From: Spirosoma sp. KCTC 42546
GTDB lineage: Bacteria; Bacteroidota; Bacteroidia; Cytophagales; Spirosomataceae
DNA length: 64,000 nucleotides
NCBI RefSeq assembly: GCF_006965485.1
Contig: NZ_CP041360.1
Coordinates: 7,854,501-7,918,500 of the forward strand
Reading direction: 5' to 3'
Part shown: piece after piece, positions 33,884 to 42,436 of the stretch
How positions within the stretch are numbered: the stretch's first letter is position 1
How the letters are laid out: the number at the start of each line of letters is the position of its first letter
Program-made: the position numbers and the translations under genes
Notes under the pieces: model-generated
Told to the model about the DNA's origin: nothing
The model's database searches: none
Seen by the model: the letters and a program-made list of their open reading frames with translations, nothing else

Positions 33884-35038
33884 ATGACCATTGCCCCGCT
33901 TGACCTGATCTTATTGCTTGGCTCACTCCAGGGATTTATTCTGGCCACGTTGCTGTGGACAAACAAAAAAGGGCATCGCTTATCGAACCGGTTACTGGCC
34001 GCACTCATTGGCTTATTGGCCTCTATGAGTTTTGTGGTAGGGAATCCAATTACGAATCGCTGGGTAATATTCGTGCTGGATTTAATTCCGCTTATTATTG
34101 CCATGCCCATTGGGCCGCTCGTTTACTTTTATACAAAGTCGATGCTGGATCCGACTTTTCAATTTGGCAAAACCGAACGACGTCATTTTTATCCAACTGT
34201 TCTGGATATAGGCTCGAAATTCATAGGGTGGGTTTTCATTATTGGTATGCTGCTTGGATTTTTTGAGCAGAAAACTGGCCCTCGTTGGGGAAATGTAATG
34301 GACGAATACGATATGTATGTTGATATTCCCCGCTGGATTTCGGCTACAATTTATCTGTTCCTGGCTAGACGTACACTTTTTCAGTATCAACTAGCTATGC
34401 CAAATCAGCAGGCAGGTCAACTCCAGTCTATGCGCTGGCTCTGGCAGTTTGTTCATGTATTTCTAGCTTTTCAGGTCATCTGGTTTATTCACTTAGTCCC
34501 TTATATTATTCCTTTTTCACGCGGTCCTTTACTGGATCGCTTTGGCTGGTATCCAATTTACATTCCCATTGCAATCCTGATTTACTGGTTAGGTTTCAAA
34601 GGCTACCTGCATACACGTTCAGAAAGCGTTGATAAATTAACTACTAAGTCAACCAGTACTGAACTCTCTTCCCAAACCGTTGAGCAGGTCATTAACGCGC
34701 TATCGAGTGCAATGGAACAGGAAAAGCTCTTTTTATATCCTGATCTAAGTGTCGACAAATTAGGCCGACATCTGCAACTTCCGCCCAAACTGATTTCGGC
34801 CATCCTGAACCAGCATCTACACAAGAATTTCAACAGCTTTATTAATGAATACCGGGTCGAAGAAGTCAAGCAACGGCTAACCAATCCGGCTTATGAGCAT
34901 TTGACCCTTACCGGCATTGCCTTCGATTGTGGCTTCAATTCGCAGGCTACTTTCCAGCGAACCTTCAAGCAACTGACGGGGATATCGCCTGGTGAATACG
35001 TATTCCAACAGAAAAACTCCTCTCAAATCAGGATTTGA
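33884..35038 (+). CDS. membrane-bound AraC-family transcriptional regulator
   Basis: 384 residues. The N-terminal two-thirds has about seven transmembrane helices (LDLILLLGSLQGFILATLLW at the start, others up to about residue 240), followed by a cytoplasmic AraC DNA-binding domain (about 270-375) with two helix-turn-helix units, the second being AFDCGFNSQATFQRTFKQLTG. This membrane-AraC layout is common in Bacteroidota and senses envelope or small-molecule cues. It is directly upstream of a serine hydrolase (49 bases) and an S41 peptidase in the same direction, which are its likely targets. Confidence 0.93.
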   Translation: MTIAPLDLILLLGSLQGFILATLLWTNKKGHRLSNRLLAALIGLLASMSFVVGNPITNRWVIFVLDLIPLIIAMPIGPLVYFYTKSMLDPTFQFGKTERRHFYPTVLDIGSKFIGWVFIIGMLLGFFEQKTGPRWGNVMDEYDMYVDIPRWISATIYLFLARRTLFQYQLAMPNQQAGQLQSMRWLWQFVHVFLAFQVIWFIHLVPYIIPFSRGPLLDRFGWYPIYIPIAILIYWLGFKGYLHTRSESVDKLTTKSTSTELSSQTVEQVINALSSAMEQEKLFLYPDLSVDKLGRHLQLPPKLISAILNQHLHKNFNSFINEYRVEEVKQRLTNPAYEHLTLTGIAFDCGFNSQATFQRTFKQLTGISPGEYVFQQKNSSQIRI

Positions 35039-35087
35039 GTAGATATGTGCATGATTTTGGCCTTGTTTTGGGCAAAAAACACGTGCT

Positions 35088-36449
35088 ATGAAACGTTCAT
35101 TGTGGGGTGTTCTTGTTTGCCTTACGGGCTCGCTCAACGCCCAACCTGTCAAAACAACAACTGAAAAACTTGACGAATACCTAACCGTAGCCGCCAATCT
35201 GCACCGATTCAATGGTACCATATTGGTAGCACAAAAGGGCGCAGTTCTTCTCCAAAAAGGATATGGCTGGCGAAATGAGGGTGCTAAAATCCCAAACGAT
35301 ACGAGCAGCATTTACCAGCTTGGTTCAGTTACCAAAACATTTACAGCCGAGGCTATTCTGCAATTGCAGGAAGAGAAAAAGCTGGCTGTCAAAGACAAGC
35401 TGAGCAAATATCTGCCCGATTACCCCAATGGCGATCAGATCACAATCGAGCAGTTATTTGCCCATACCTCAGGGATTTACGACTATAAAAGTGTTCTCTA
35501 CGGCAAGGACAGTCTGGAATTTACCCGCCCCGTTACGAAAGAACGCGTGCTTTCTACATTCAAAGACAAGCCATTAAAGAACAAACCGGGGAAGCAGGTC
35601 AATTATACGAATTCCGGGTACTTTTTACTGGGTCTGATTATTGAAAAAGTAACGCAAAAACCGTTTGAGACCGTCATTCGGGAGCAGTTTATCAATCCGC
35701 TTCAACTTACGCGAACGGGCTTTGATTTTATCAACTTAAAAAGACCGGATAAAACAACGGGCTATACGTACTGGAAAGACTCTGTTTTAGTAGCCGTTCG
35801 ACCACTGGATTCAACAGCGGCTTATGCTGCCGGAGGCATGTATAGTTCGGTGGGTGATTTGTACCGTTGGGCACAGGCGATACGGGCCAGTCAATTGTTA
35901 AAACCCGTTTCCCAAGCCTTGGCATTTACGCCCATTAAACCCGGAAACTGGGGCCAAGGTTGGGGTATCAATTATTTCGTAAACCGAAAAAAGCTGGTAT
36001 TTCAGAACGGTAACCTTCCCGGATTCGCGACCTTCATCATCCTCATTCCCGAGGATGATGTCACCCTGATTATGCTTGCCAATGTCGACGATACATCAGA
36101 TATGACCACCCTGGAGCCAATGGTCAAAGATTTACTGTTTATTACGTACGGTATGCCTTACCAACTGCCAGTTAGTTTTAAAACGGTTCATGTTAGCGAA
36201 ACCCTGTTAGCGCAATATGTAGGCAAGTACCAGCTTGATCCGAAGCGAATTTTAGCGATTACGTTCGAGCAGAAAAGGCTATTTCTACAAGTAACAGGCC
36301 AGGAGCGATTTGAGATTTTCCCATCCAGCGAAACCGACTTTTTCCTTAAGGTCGTCAACGCGCAACTGACTTTCCAGAAAGATGCTAACGGACGAGTTAC
36401 CCAGGTCGTCGTTCATCAAAATGGAGACCTGGTGGCGAAACGATTGTAA
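35088..36449 (+). CDS. secreted beta-lactamase-family serine hydrolase
   Basis: 453 residues with a signal peptide (ends GSLNAQ). Class C beta-lactamase/D-aminopeptidase fold: Ser80-x-x-Lys83 (SVTK), Tyr173-x-Asn175 (YTN) and a GNLPGF segment near 310 in place of the usual KTG-like motif (HxG). The C-terminal extension (about 355-453) is a small beta domain with YVGKYQLDP, typical of the family's lipocalin-like add-on. Likely a peptidase or esterase rather than a resistance enzyme. Co-directional with the AraC and S41 genes. Confidence 0.92.
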   Translation: MKRSLWGVLVCLTGSLNAQPVKTTTEKLDEYLTVAANLHRFNGTILVAQKGAVLLQKGYGWRNEGAKIPNDTSSIYQLGSVTKTFTAEAILQLQEEKKLAVKDKLSKYLPDYPNGDQITIEQLFAHTSGIYDYKSVLYGKDSLEFTRPVTKERVLSTFKDKPLKNKPGKQVNYTNSGYFLLGLIIEKVTQKPFETVIREQFINPLQLTRTGFDFINLKRPDKTTGYTYWKDSVLVAVRPLDSTAAYAAGGMYSSVGDLYRWAQAIRASQLLKPVSQALAFTPIKPGNWGQGWGINYFVNRKKLVFQNGNLPGFATFIILIPEDDVTLIMLANVDDTSDMTTLEPMVKDLLFITYGMPYQLPVSFKTVHVSETLLAQYVGKYQLDPKRILAITFEQKRLFLQVTGQERFEIFPSSETDFFLKVVNAQLTFQKDANGRVTQVVVHQNGDLVAKRL

Positions 36450-36494
36450 GCGATTTCGTCTTCTAAACCATTTCTGAGCGCTAACCAATAAAAC

Positions 36495-38018
36495 ATGAAA
36501 TTCATCTATAGTCTCTTACTTTTCCTTATTACCTGCTCACTCCAAGCTCAGCCACAAACCGATTCTTTAAAAACCAAAATCCTGCAACCGGCCGATATGC
36601 AGGCCGATTTCCGCTACCTCCGCCGACTGCTGGAAGAAACACATCCGGGTTTGTATCGCTACACGCCCAAAGCGGCCATGCAAACCAGGCTGGATAGCCT
36701 TGGAAACACGTTTACCAAACCTCTCCCCTTCTACGATTTTTACCGAACAATTGAAGCACTCATTGCCGACATTCGCTGCGCGCATACCTATTCACTTCCC
36801 GCAAAAGACTGGGAACAGCCATTCAATCGTCAGTGGAAAACATTTCCGCTTTTCCTATTTCCCATTCAGAACCGCTCGTATGTGTTGTTCAATGGAACGC
36901 CTAATGAAGCCATCAAGCCCGGCTTTGAACTTCTGAGTATCAACGGGCAATCAATGGATCGTATCCGGCAGATTCTTTATCGGTATCACTGGGACGATGG
37001 GTATATCCAAACGTCGAAACAGGCGGCCTTACAAGGGCAATTGTTTACGCTATTTTACTACTGGTTCGTCGATCAACCCGATACATTTACCCTGACATTC
37101 AAGACGTTATCGGGCGATACAATTCAGGCTATTGTTCCGGCGCAACCTTTTGGAACATCGTTACGATTCTACAAGAAGAATGGGGTCAATAAGCAAATGA
37201 TGGCGTGGTATAACAAGAAACAGAAACACCCCTGGCGCCTATCATTTTTAAAAGAGCCTGCCCAAACTGCCTATTTACGACTTGACGCCTTTGGGGGCGA
37301 AGGCGCGACAAGTAACGAAACCGCCGTTGTCCGATTCCGGGAATTTATGGACAAGAGTCTGGCGAAGATGGAAAAGAAACATACCCAGAATCTGATTCTA
37401 GACCTCAATAATAATTCGGGGGGATGGGATAGTCAGGGTATCGAACTGTTTACCTATTTGATGAAGTCGGACACGGCAGTTGCTTATTATACCCGCCAGC
37501 ATAGCATTACCGACAACTCAGATTCGGAGTTCATCCAATTCTCGGATTTGTCGGAGGCTGACCGAAAAAATATTAAAAATGAACTGATTCCTGAACCCGA
37601 TGGCACGTTTACGCTCAAGCAAGGCGATGCTGGTGGCCAGCCAAAACGGTACGCGCCCAAACCCAATCGATTCCGGGGGCGGGTATACATTTGCATGAAT
37701 GGACGAAGTGCGTCAACGGCCTCTGAATTTCTGGCCGTAGCCCATGCCAACAAGGTAGGCGTATTTATAGGCGAAGAATCGGGGGGCGCTTACGAAGGGG
37801 GCAATGGTGGCAGTTTTGTCCACCTTGAACTACCTCATTCTAAAATTTATGTTGGCACACCGCTCGTGTATTACAACAACGCCGTTGGCGACATTGCCAC
37901 CAAAGGGCGTGGTACAATGCCGGATTATGAGGTCTCTATTCGTATTGATGATGTGTTAACCCATACAAGCAGTATACTAGAGTTTGTGAAGAAATTGATC
38001 CGCGAGCAGGATAAATAG
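36495..38018 (+). CDS. S41 family peptidase
   Basis: 507 residues with a signal peptide (ends SLQAQ). Layout: N-terminal helical part with RRLLEETHPGLYRYTPK, a PDZ-like segment (GFELLSINGQSMDRI) and the S41 catalytic domain with LILDLNNNSGGWDSQGIELF and NGRSASTASEFLAVAHANKVG, where the Ser nucleophile lies in the SAST segment. Similar to tricorn-core/CtpA relatives, acting on unfolded or tail-exposed proteins in the periplasm. It is the last gene of the AraC-serine hydrolase-S41 run; its stop codon abuts a perfect hairpin. Confidence 0.92.
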   Translation: MKFIYSLLLFLITCSLQAQPQTDSLKTKILQPADMQADFRYLRRLLEETHPGLYRYTPKAAMQTRLDSLGNTFTKPLPFYDFYRTIEALIADIRCAHTYSLPAKDWEQPFNRQWKTFPLFLFPIQNRSYVLFNGTPNEAIKPGFELLSINGQSMDRIRQILYRYHWDDGYIQTSKQAALQGQLFTLFYYWFVDQPDTFTLTFKTLSGDTIQAIVPAQPFGTSLRFYKKNGVNKQMMAWYNKKQKHPWRLSFLKEPAQTAYLRLDAFGGEGATSNETAVVRFREFMDKSLAKMEKKHTQNLILDLNNNSGGWDSQGIELFTYLMKSDTAVAYYTRQHSITDNSDSEFIQFSDLSEADRKNIKNELIPEPDGTFTLKQGDAGGQPKRYAPKPNRFRGRVYICMNGRSASTASEFLAVAHANKVGVFIGEESGGAYEGGNGGSFVHLELPHSKIYVGTPLVYYNNAVGDIATKGRGTMPDYEVSIRIDDVLTHTSSILEFVKKLIREQDK

Positions 38019-38084
38019 ACAGGATTTACAGGATGAACAGGATTATTTTGTCTAACCAATCCTGTTCATCCTGTAAATCCTGTC
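38018..38084. repeat. perfect 27-bp hairpin at the S41 stop
   Basis: Arms 38018-38044 and 38058-38084 are perfectly complementary over 27 bases, loop 13. The arm reads gacaggatttacaggatgaa and so on, a word seen in many genomes' intergenic repeats. The left arm starts at the last base of the S41 stop. Confidence 0.93.
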
Positions 38085-38145
38085 AGAAAAATACCCTGAT
38101 AACCGTTGCCCCACGGCCGGTGTTATGTAACAAACTCCTTAACTC

Positions 38146-38841
38146 ATGGCCAGCTATCAGTCTCTTCACGATTGGAACGTTTCGCCCACCGAAGCCGTCG
38201 CATTACAACAGCAATTGCGCTCACAGATACGGATTGAGCCGTTGGCCGAACCACCCAAAACCATTGCGGGCTGCGATATTTCGTTCAATAAGTTTGAAGA
38301 AACGGTTTATGCGGGCATTGTAGTACTACAATTAGATACGCTGGAAACTATCGAAGAAACGGGCGTTGTGAGTACGGCACCGTTCCCTTACATTCCGGGC
38401 TTACTTTCTTTCCGCGAAATCCCTTCATTGCTCCAGGCCTGGCAGAAACTAACCATCGAACCTGATGTGGTCATGTTCGATGGTCACGGTACTGCCCACC
38501 CACGCCGAATTGGGATTGCCTCGCACGCCGGACTGTTCCTGAACCGGCCAACGTTTGGCTGCGGCAAATCGGTACTAGTGGGCAAATATGAAGAACCAGC
38601 CCTGGAGCGCGGCAACTGGTCGCCGATGCGACATTATGGGGAAGTTATCGGCGCGGCTTTGCGGACCAAAAATAAAGTCAATCCGGTTTATGTATCACCC
38701 GGCAATTTGATTGATTTACAAACAGCTATTGCGCTTACTCTCCAGTGCGACGGTGGCTACCGAATTCCCGAGCCCACGCGACGGGCGCATAATCTGGTGA
38801 ATGCGTTACGACGGGGTGAGCGGGAAGGTATGGCGGGATAG
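38146..38841 (+). CDS. nfi: endonuclease V
   Basis: 231 residues. Nicks DNA one base 3' of deoxyinosine (and other deaminated bases) to start repair. Visible: GCDISFN with the first catalytic Asp, FREIPSLLQAWQ, DVVMFDGHGTAHPRRIG with the second Asp, SHAGLF and the GCGKSVLVGKYEEP loop, then VNPVYVSPGNLIDLQTA. All of the metal-ligand motifs are intact, and length is normal. The start MASYQSLHDWNVSPTEA is preferred because it fits the family opening. Nth, RdgB and Nfi are all in the window but not in one operon. Confidence 0.96.
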   Translation: MASYQSLHDWNVSPTEAVALQQQLRSQIRIEPLAEPPKTIAGCDISFNKFEETVYAGIVVLQLDTLETIEETGVVSTAPFPYIPGLLSFREIPSLLQAWQKLTIEPDVVMFDGHGTAHPRRIGIASHAGLFLNRPTFGCGKSVLVGKYEEPALERGNWSPMRHYGEVIGAALRTKNKVNPVYVSPGNLIDLQTAIALTLQCDGGYRIPEPTRRAHNLVNALRRGEREGMAG

Positions 38842-38967
38842 TCGACTACAAGGGACACTCCTAGACGATGAACGGTATAAATTCACACAAAAGTTGTTTA
38901 TCCTGGTTGGAGCTATTTTGTGCTGAACTGAGTCCAGATCATCTCTACCGGAAACCCGCTGTACATC

Positions 38968-39981
38968 ATGAACATTTTCGAGATCCTTTACAAAGAATTC
39001 ACCACCTTTTGGGGGTTTGACCAACTTTGGGAAATCATTCGAACACAGCATTATGAAGCGTTACTGACTCAGAAAGGCATTCAGGCTTTTTTAAGGCCAG
39101 CCATTCCGGTCTTGCTGCTGATCGAGATTATTCGGGGCCTGTTTTACCGGCGCTATTCACATTCCCAATACAAAATCTCCCTGTTCACGTACATTCTGAA
39201 CCGCTTTATATCAAGCTTCCTTTCTATTGCGATGGTCGCCTTTTGCATCGGCTTATTTGAGCCTTATGCGATTTTCAAGACTACACTCACCTGGTACTGG
39301 TTTGTGTATGGTTACGTAGTTTGGGAACTAGCCCATTTCGTCTACCATTATTTTGGGCATAAAGTCCGGCTGTTCTGGTGCCTGCACTCAACGCACCACG
39401 CGCCGGAATACATGAACCTCTCGGTAACCTATGCGCACTTCTTCCTCGAAGCGCCGTATGCCGATATTATTCGCACCACCATTTGTATTCTGCTGGGCGT
39501 AAATCCTCCCCTGCTTTTCCTGATCATGTTCATCGACGGAACCTGGGGCGCCTTTATCCATATCGGCGAAAATTTACTGAAAGACGGACGTCTGGGCTTC
39601 CTGAATAAGTATATTCTCACGCCCTCGCATCACCGCGTACACCACGCTCGCAATCCGTTGTATATGGATACCAACTTCTGCAATCTGCTCAATATCTGGG
39701 ATCGGGCATTTGGCACCTTACAGGATGAAAAACAGAATATGGAAATCGAATACGGCATCAGCCGTCCCATGAAAAAGGGAGATTTTCTAGATGCCTATTT
39801 TGGCGAAATTGTCGCCCTGGGCAAGGATGTTTACAGAGCACCCGGTCTTAAAAATAAAATCCTCTACATCTTCATGCCGCCTGGCTGGAGCCATACCGGC
39901 GATCATAAAACCGCTACGATCGTAAAGGCTGATTATATTAAGGAGCACCAGCAGGAGGTTAGTTTGGCTGGAAGGTCCTAA
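38968..39981 (+). CDS. sterol desaturase/fatty acid hydroxylase family protein
   Basis: 337 residues, four to five transmembrane helices and a di-iron site. The three histidine boxes are present: HFVYHYFGHK (HxxxH), LHSTHHAPE (HxxHH) and PSHHRVHHARNP. An additional DTNFCNLLNIWDRAFGT segment is typical of the family. These enzymes insert or oxidise C-H bonds in lipids with oxygen, but the substrate cannot be told; possible roles include hydroxylation of fatty acids, carotenoids or ornithine lipids. No neighbour specifies the pathway. Confidence 0.92.
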   Translation: MNIFEILYKEFTTFWGFDQLWEIIRTQHYEALLTQKGIQAFLRPAIPVLLLIEIIRGLFYRRYSHSQYKISLFTYILNRFISSFLSIAMVAFCIGLFEPYAIFKTTLTWYWFVYGYVVWELAHFVYHYFGHKVRLFWCLHSTHHAPEYMNLSVTYAHFFLEAPYADIIRTTICILLGVNPPLLFLIMFIDGTWGAFIHIGENLLKDGRLGFLNKYILTPSHHRVHHARNPLYMDTNFCNLLNIWDRAFGTLQDEKQNMEIEYGISRPMKKGDFLDAYFGEIVALGKDVYRAPGLKNKILYIFMPPGWSHTGDHKTATIVKADYIKEHQQEVSLAGRS

Positions 39982-40143
39982 GTATTCAGATGTCGGCTAC
40001 ACTAATAAAAATAATACGTTTCTCCTGCACCACTAACCAAAATTTGGTAGAAGCTTTTCTGGATTACCCCATACTTGGTTTTAGGACGCAAAAAGACCAA
40101 CTTATAGAGCCCTTGGGCGGCTGTAAACCTCTCCCTATACGAC

Positions 40144-40171
40144 AAAAACGCCTGGCTTCTTGACCAGGCGT
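40144..40171 (-). terminator. terminator for the PhnA-type gene
   Basis: On the minus strand ACGCCTGG pairs with CCAGGCGT around an 8-base loop and is followed by TTTTTG. Eight perfect base pairs, GC-rich. Confidence 0.75.
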
Positions 40172-40189
40172 AACTTAAATAACCAGTAC

Positions 40190-40399
40190 TTAAACTTTCT
40201 GCAAAAACATAGTCTTCAACACCATCACCGTCTTTTCCACGCGCCCTTCAATCTCCTCAAAATCCCCTGTGAGACGAATGTTCTTTACGACCGTTCCTCG
40301 TTTCAACGTCGACGACGAACCTCTCACCTTTAAATCCTTAATCAATTTTACCGAATCGCCTTCAGCAAGGATAGTACCGTTGCTATCTTTTACGTCCAT
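40190..40399 (-). CDS. PhnA/YjdM C-terminal-domain protein
   Basis: 69 residues, cytoplasmic. The SH3-like PhnA domain is complete: VKDSNGTILAEGDSV, KLIKDLKVRGSSSTLKRGT, VKNIRLTGDFEEIEG. In E. coli YjdM this domain follows a zinc ribbon, which is absent here, so this is a single-domain version. The family name comes from phosphonate growth phenotypes that were later doubted; the function is unclear. It is followed by its own terminator and flanked on the other side by the cydB fragment. Confidence 0.85.
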   Translation of the reverse strand: MDVKDSNGTILAEGDSVKLIKDLKVRGSSSTLKRGTVVKNIRLTGDFEEIEGRVEKTVMVLKTMFLQKV

Positions 40400-40444
40400 C
40401 TAGGTTTTGTTTTTGGTGGTTTGCGCCTAAAGGTACGACGACTG

Positions 40445-40478
40445 CCGTCAATAGCTATGTTCCTCCAGTTTCACCTTC
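40445..40478. repeat. 34-bp exact direct repeat, left copy
   Basis: Identical to 41317-41350. It encodes the last codons and stop of a cydB-type gene plus three bases beyond. Together the two copies bracket the PIN toxin-antitoxin pair, 872 bases apart. Confidence 0.9.
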
Positions 40479-40525
40479 ATGCGGAACGTCCAGAATATGA
40501 ACACGGTATAGATAGCGACCAGAGC
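40448..40525 (-). pseudogene. cydB 3'-end fragment
   Basis: Minus-strand reading gives ALVAIYTVFIFWTFRMKVKL followed by EEHSY and stop, against PLVATYTVFMFWTFRGKVKL and EEHSY at the end of the intact cydB. Only about 25 codons are present; the sequence upstream (to about 40600) is unrelated. The first 34 bases are identical to cydB and the rest diverges at several positions, so this is a scrap of a related but not identical gene, not a recent copy. Confidence 0.8.
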
Positions 40526-40632
40526 GTTAAGCTAAAACTGATTCAAGAGCGATTTACACCCTTCTTGTACTGAAAAGAATCAGAGGAAATGATAAATTTG
40601 TTATAGATTGAGCCAACAAAACCAGTACAACT

Positions 40633-40860
40633 ATGCAACCATCAACAGGCCTTAATGACGTACAATTGAGCTTGTTACGATTATTTAATCGACAAATGAG
40701 CTACGAAGAGTCTGTCGAGATTAGAAATTTATTAGCAAAGCATTACGCCGAAAAGCTTTTTGCTGAAGTTGATAAAGTTGTTGTAGAAAAGAACATTACT
40801 GAAGTCGATTATGAAAAACTTCGGAATCAACATCACCGCACCCAATCTAATCAGCAATGA
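40633..40860 (+). CDS. putative antitoxin of a PIN-type toxin-antitoxin pair
   Basis: 75 residues, helical and charged. MQPSTGLNDVQLSLLRLFNR resembles the opening of small antitoxins that accompany COG1569-type PIN toxins, and the tail EVDYEKLRNQHHRTQSNQQ is polar. No clear DNA-binding motif. The stop overlaps the start of the toxin by four bases (ATGA). It should neutralise the toxin and may repress the operon. Confidence 0.78.
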   Translation: MQPSTGLNDVQLSLLRLFNRQMSYEESVEIRNLLAKHYAEKLFAEVDKVVVEKNITEVDYEKLRNQHHRTQSNQQ

Positions 40861-41291
40861 TTTCTTCTACCAAAACGGTACTCCCTTCACTAGTTATTGA
40901 CACCAATGTTCTAATTGCAACCATCAATCGTAGAAATAGCGAGTTTTACATTTACGAAGCATTTGATGCTAAAAAATTCAATTGGGTAGTCAGTACTGAA
41001 GTATTGGATGAGTACGCCGAAAAGCTTACAGAGTTTTATTCAACTAATACGGCGGACTATGTACTCGATATTTTATGCAGTGCGACCAATGTGCTGTTTC
41101 ACGAACCTTATTATCGTTGGAATTTAATCGAGGTAGATCCCGATGATAATAAATTTTCAGACTTAGCGCTATCAGCTAACGCTCATGGCTTGGTAACCTA
41201 TGACAAGCACTTCGATCTATTCAAAACATTACCATTTCCTACATTACAGATACTAAGTCCTACTGATTTTGCCCATTTTTTTGGGTTATAA
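40857..41291 (+). CDS. PIN-domain toxin
   Basis: 144 residues. PIN ribonuclease domain: VIDTNVLIATINRR carries the first acidic residue, STEVLDEYAEKL the second, and DPDDNKFSDLALSANAHGLVTYDKHF the C-terminal cluster (Asp residues). It belongs to the COG1569-type PIN family. By family it degrades RNA when freed from the antitoxin. Together with the preceding gene it forms a two-gene module with AT-richer sequence than the neighbours, lying between direct repeats of the cydB 3' end, which suggests insertion at that site. Confidence 0.9.
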   Translation: MISSTKTVLPSLVIDTNVLIATINRRNSEFYIYEAFDAKKFNWVVSTEVLDEYAEKLTEFYSTNTADYVLDILCSATNVLFHEPYYRWNLIEVDPDDNKFSDLALSANAHGLVTYDKHFDLFKTLPFPTLQILSPTDFAHFFGL

Positions 41292-41316
41292 AATCACTGG
41301 ACAATAGGGGTTCTAA

Positions 41317-41350
41317 CCGTCAATAGCTATGTTCCTCCAGTTTCACCTTC
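41317..41350. repeat. 34-bp exact direct repeat, right copy at the cydB 3' end
   Basis: Right copy of the repeat at 40445-40478, here forming the real end of cydB. A plausible insertion site or recombination junction. Confidence 0.9.
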
Positions 41351-42354
41351 CCGCGAAAGGTCCAGAACATGAAAACCGTATAAGTGGCAACTAGCGGCAT
41401 CCCGATAGCCGCAAACAGGAGCATCGTCCGCAGGGAGCCATCCGACGAAGCCGCTTCGTAAATGCTAATGCTGCCTTTCGGGTCGATATTCGAGAGAACC
41501 AGGTTTGGGTAGAGCCCCATCGCAAACAGAATCAGCAATAAAGCCGTCGTGACGGACGAGGAGATGAAACCACGTCGATATTGTCGCTTTTCAATACTCC
41601 GACGGATATTCAGGACGATTAAAACGGCGGCAATCCCTAGCGCAAACAGCTCTGGATATGCCTTGAAAATGGCCGTCATGTGCGGTACATATATGAGCGT
41701 AGCCATCGACGTAGCCATGAAACACAGAATAAAAAACTTGCTGGTGTTATTGGCAATGATCGTTAGCTTGGCGTACAGCCGATCTTCGGTTTTCATGAGC
41801 AGATACATGGCACCATGCATCATGAACAGCGACAGCACCGTAACGGCAATCAGGATGGCGTAGGGGTTGAAAAAATCGCGCAGTCGCCCGACAAATTCGT
41901 GGTTGGCATTGAGCGGAATACCCTGAATCAGATTACCCAAAATCAATCCCAGCAAGAGCGAAATGACTGTACTGGATACGCAGTAACTGACATCCCACAG
42001 TTGATGCCACCATTTCATTTTTTCCTTACTCCGAAATTCAATCGAGATACCCCGAAAAATAATGGCCACCAGAAACAACATAAACGGCAAATAAAACACC
42101 GACAGAATGGTACCATACACCAGCGGGAAAGCCGCAAACAGCGAACCAGCCCCAATAACCAGCCAGACTTCGTTACCATCCCAAACCGGTCCAATGGCAT
42201 TGAGCGCAATTCGTCGGCTCTGTTCTTTCCGAAAAAACAGATGCAAGGCCCCCGCGCCCAAGTCGAAGCCATCTAAAATGCCATATCCGCTGATGAGCGC
42301 GCCAATCAGCAAAAACCACCAGGTAGGAAGATCAATTCCGAGAACGGTATCCAT
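41320..42354 (-). CDS. cydB: cytochrome bd ubiquinol oxidase subunit II
   Basis: 344 residues, about eight to nine transmembrane helices. Partner of CydA in the high-affinity quinol oxidase that reduces oxygen to water. Recognisable: DLPTWWFLLIGALISGYGIL, DGFDLGAGALHLFF, RRIALNAIGPVWDGNEVWLV and a C-terminal FWTFRGKVKLEEHSY. An open extension of 27 codons upstream is repeat-like sequence, so MDTVLGIDLP at 42354 is the start. It follows cydA by 73 bases with a short hairpin between; the last 11 codons are in the 34-bp direct repeat. Confidence 0.96.
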   Translation of the reverse strand: MDTVLGIDLPTWWFLLIGALISGYGILDGFDLGAGALHLFFRKEQSRRIALNAIGPVWDGNEVWLVIGAGSLFAAFPLVYGTILSVFYLPFMLFLVAIIFRGISIEFRSKEKMKWWHQLWDVSYCVSSTVISLLLGLILGNLIQGIPLNANHEFVGRLRDFFNPYAILIAVTVLSLFMMHGAMYLLMKTEDRLYAKLTIIANNTSKFFILCFMATSMATLIYVPHMTAIFKAYPELFALGIAAVLIVLNIRRSIEKRQYRRGFISSSVTTALLLILFAMGLYPNLVLSNIDPKGSISIYEAASSDGSLRTMLLFAAIGMPLVATYTVFMFWTFRGKVKLEEHSY

Positions 42355-42382
42355 AGGTAATAGGAGAAAGAGTGAAAGAATG

Positions 42383-42436
42383 AATGAGTGAAAGAGTGGG
42401 AGTTCCAACCGAAAGTTATGCGCTCTTTCACTCATT
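42383..42436. repeat. hairpin between cydA and cydB
   Basis: Arms 42383-42396 and 42423-42436 pair perfectly over 14 bases. The right arm covers the cydA stop codon. The surroundings contain several AATGAGTGAAAGAGTG words; the hairpin could modulate the cydA:cydB ratio. Confidence 0.7.

Noticed and set aside
35088..36449. Class C beta-lactamase resistance gene
   Set aside because: SxxK and YxN are present, but the KTG-type motif is replaced and there is a C-terminal extension; the broader serine hydrolase family is more likely.
40445..41350. Integration at a tRNA gene
   Set aside because: The repeat is in the cydB stop region and not at a tRNA, although integration at a gene end remains possible.
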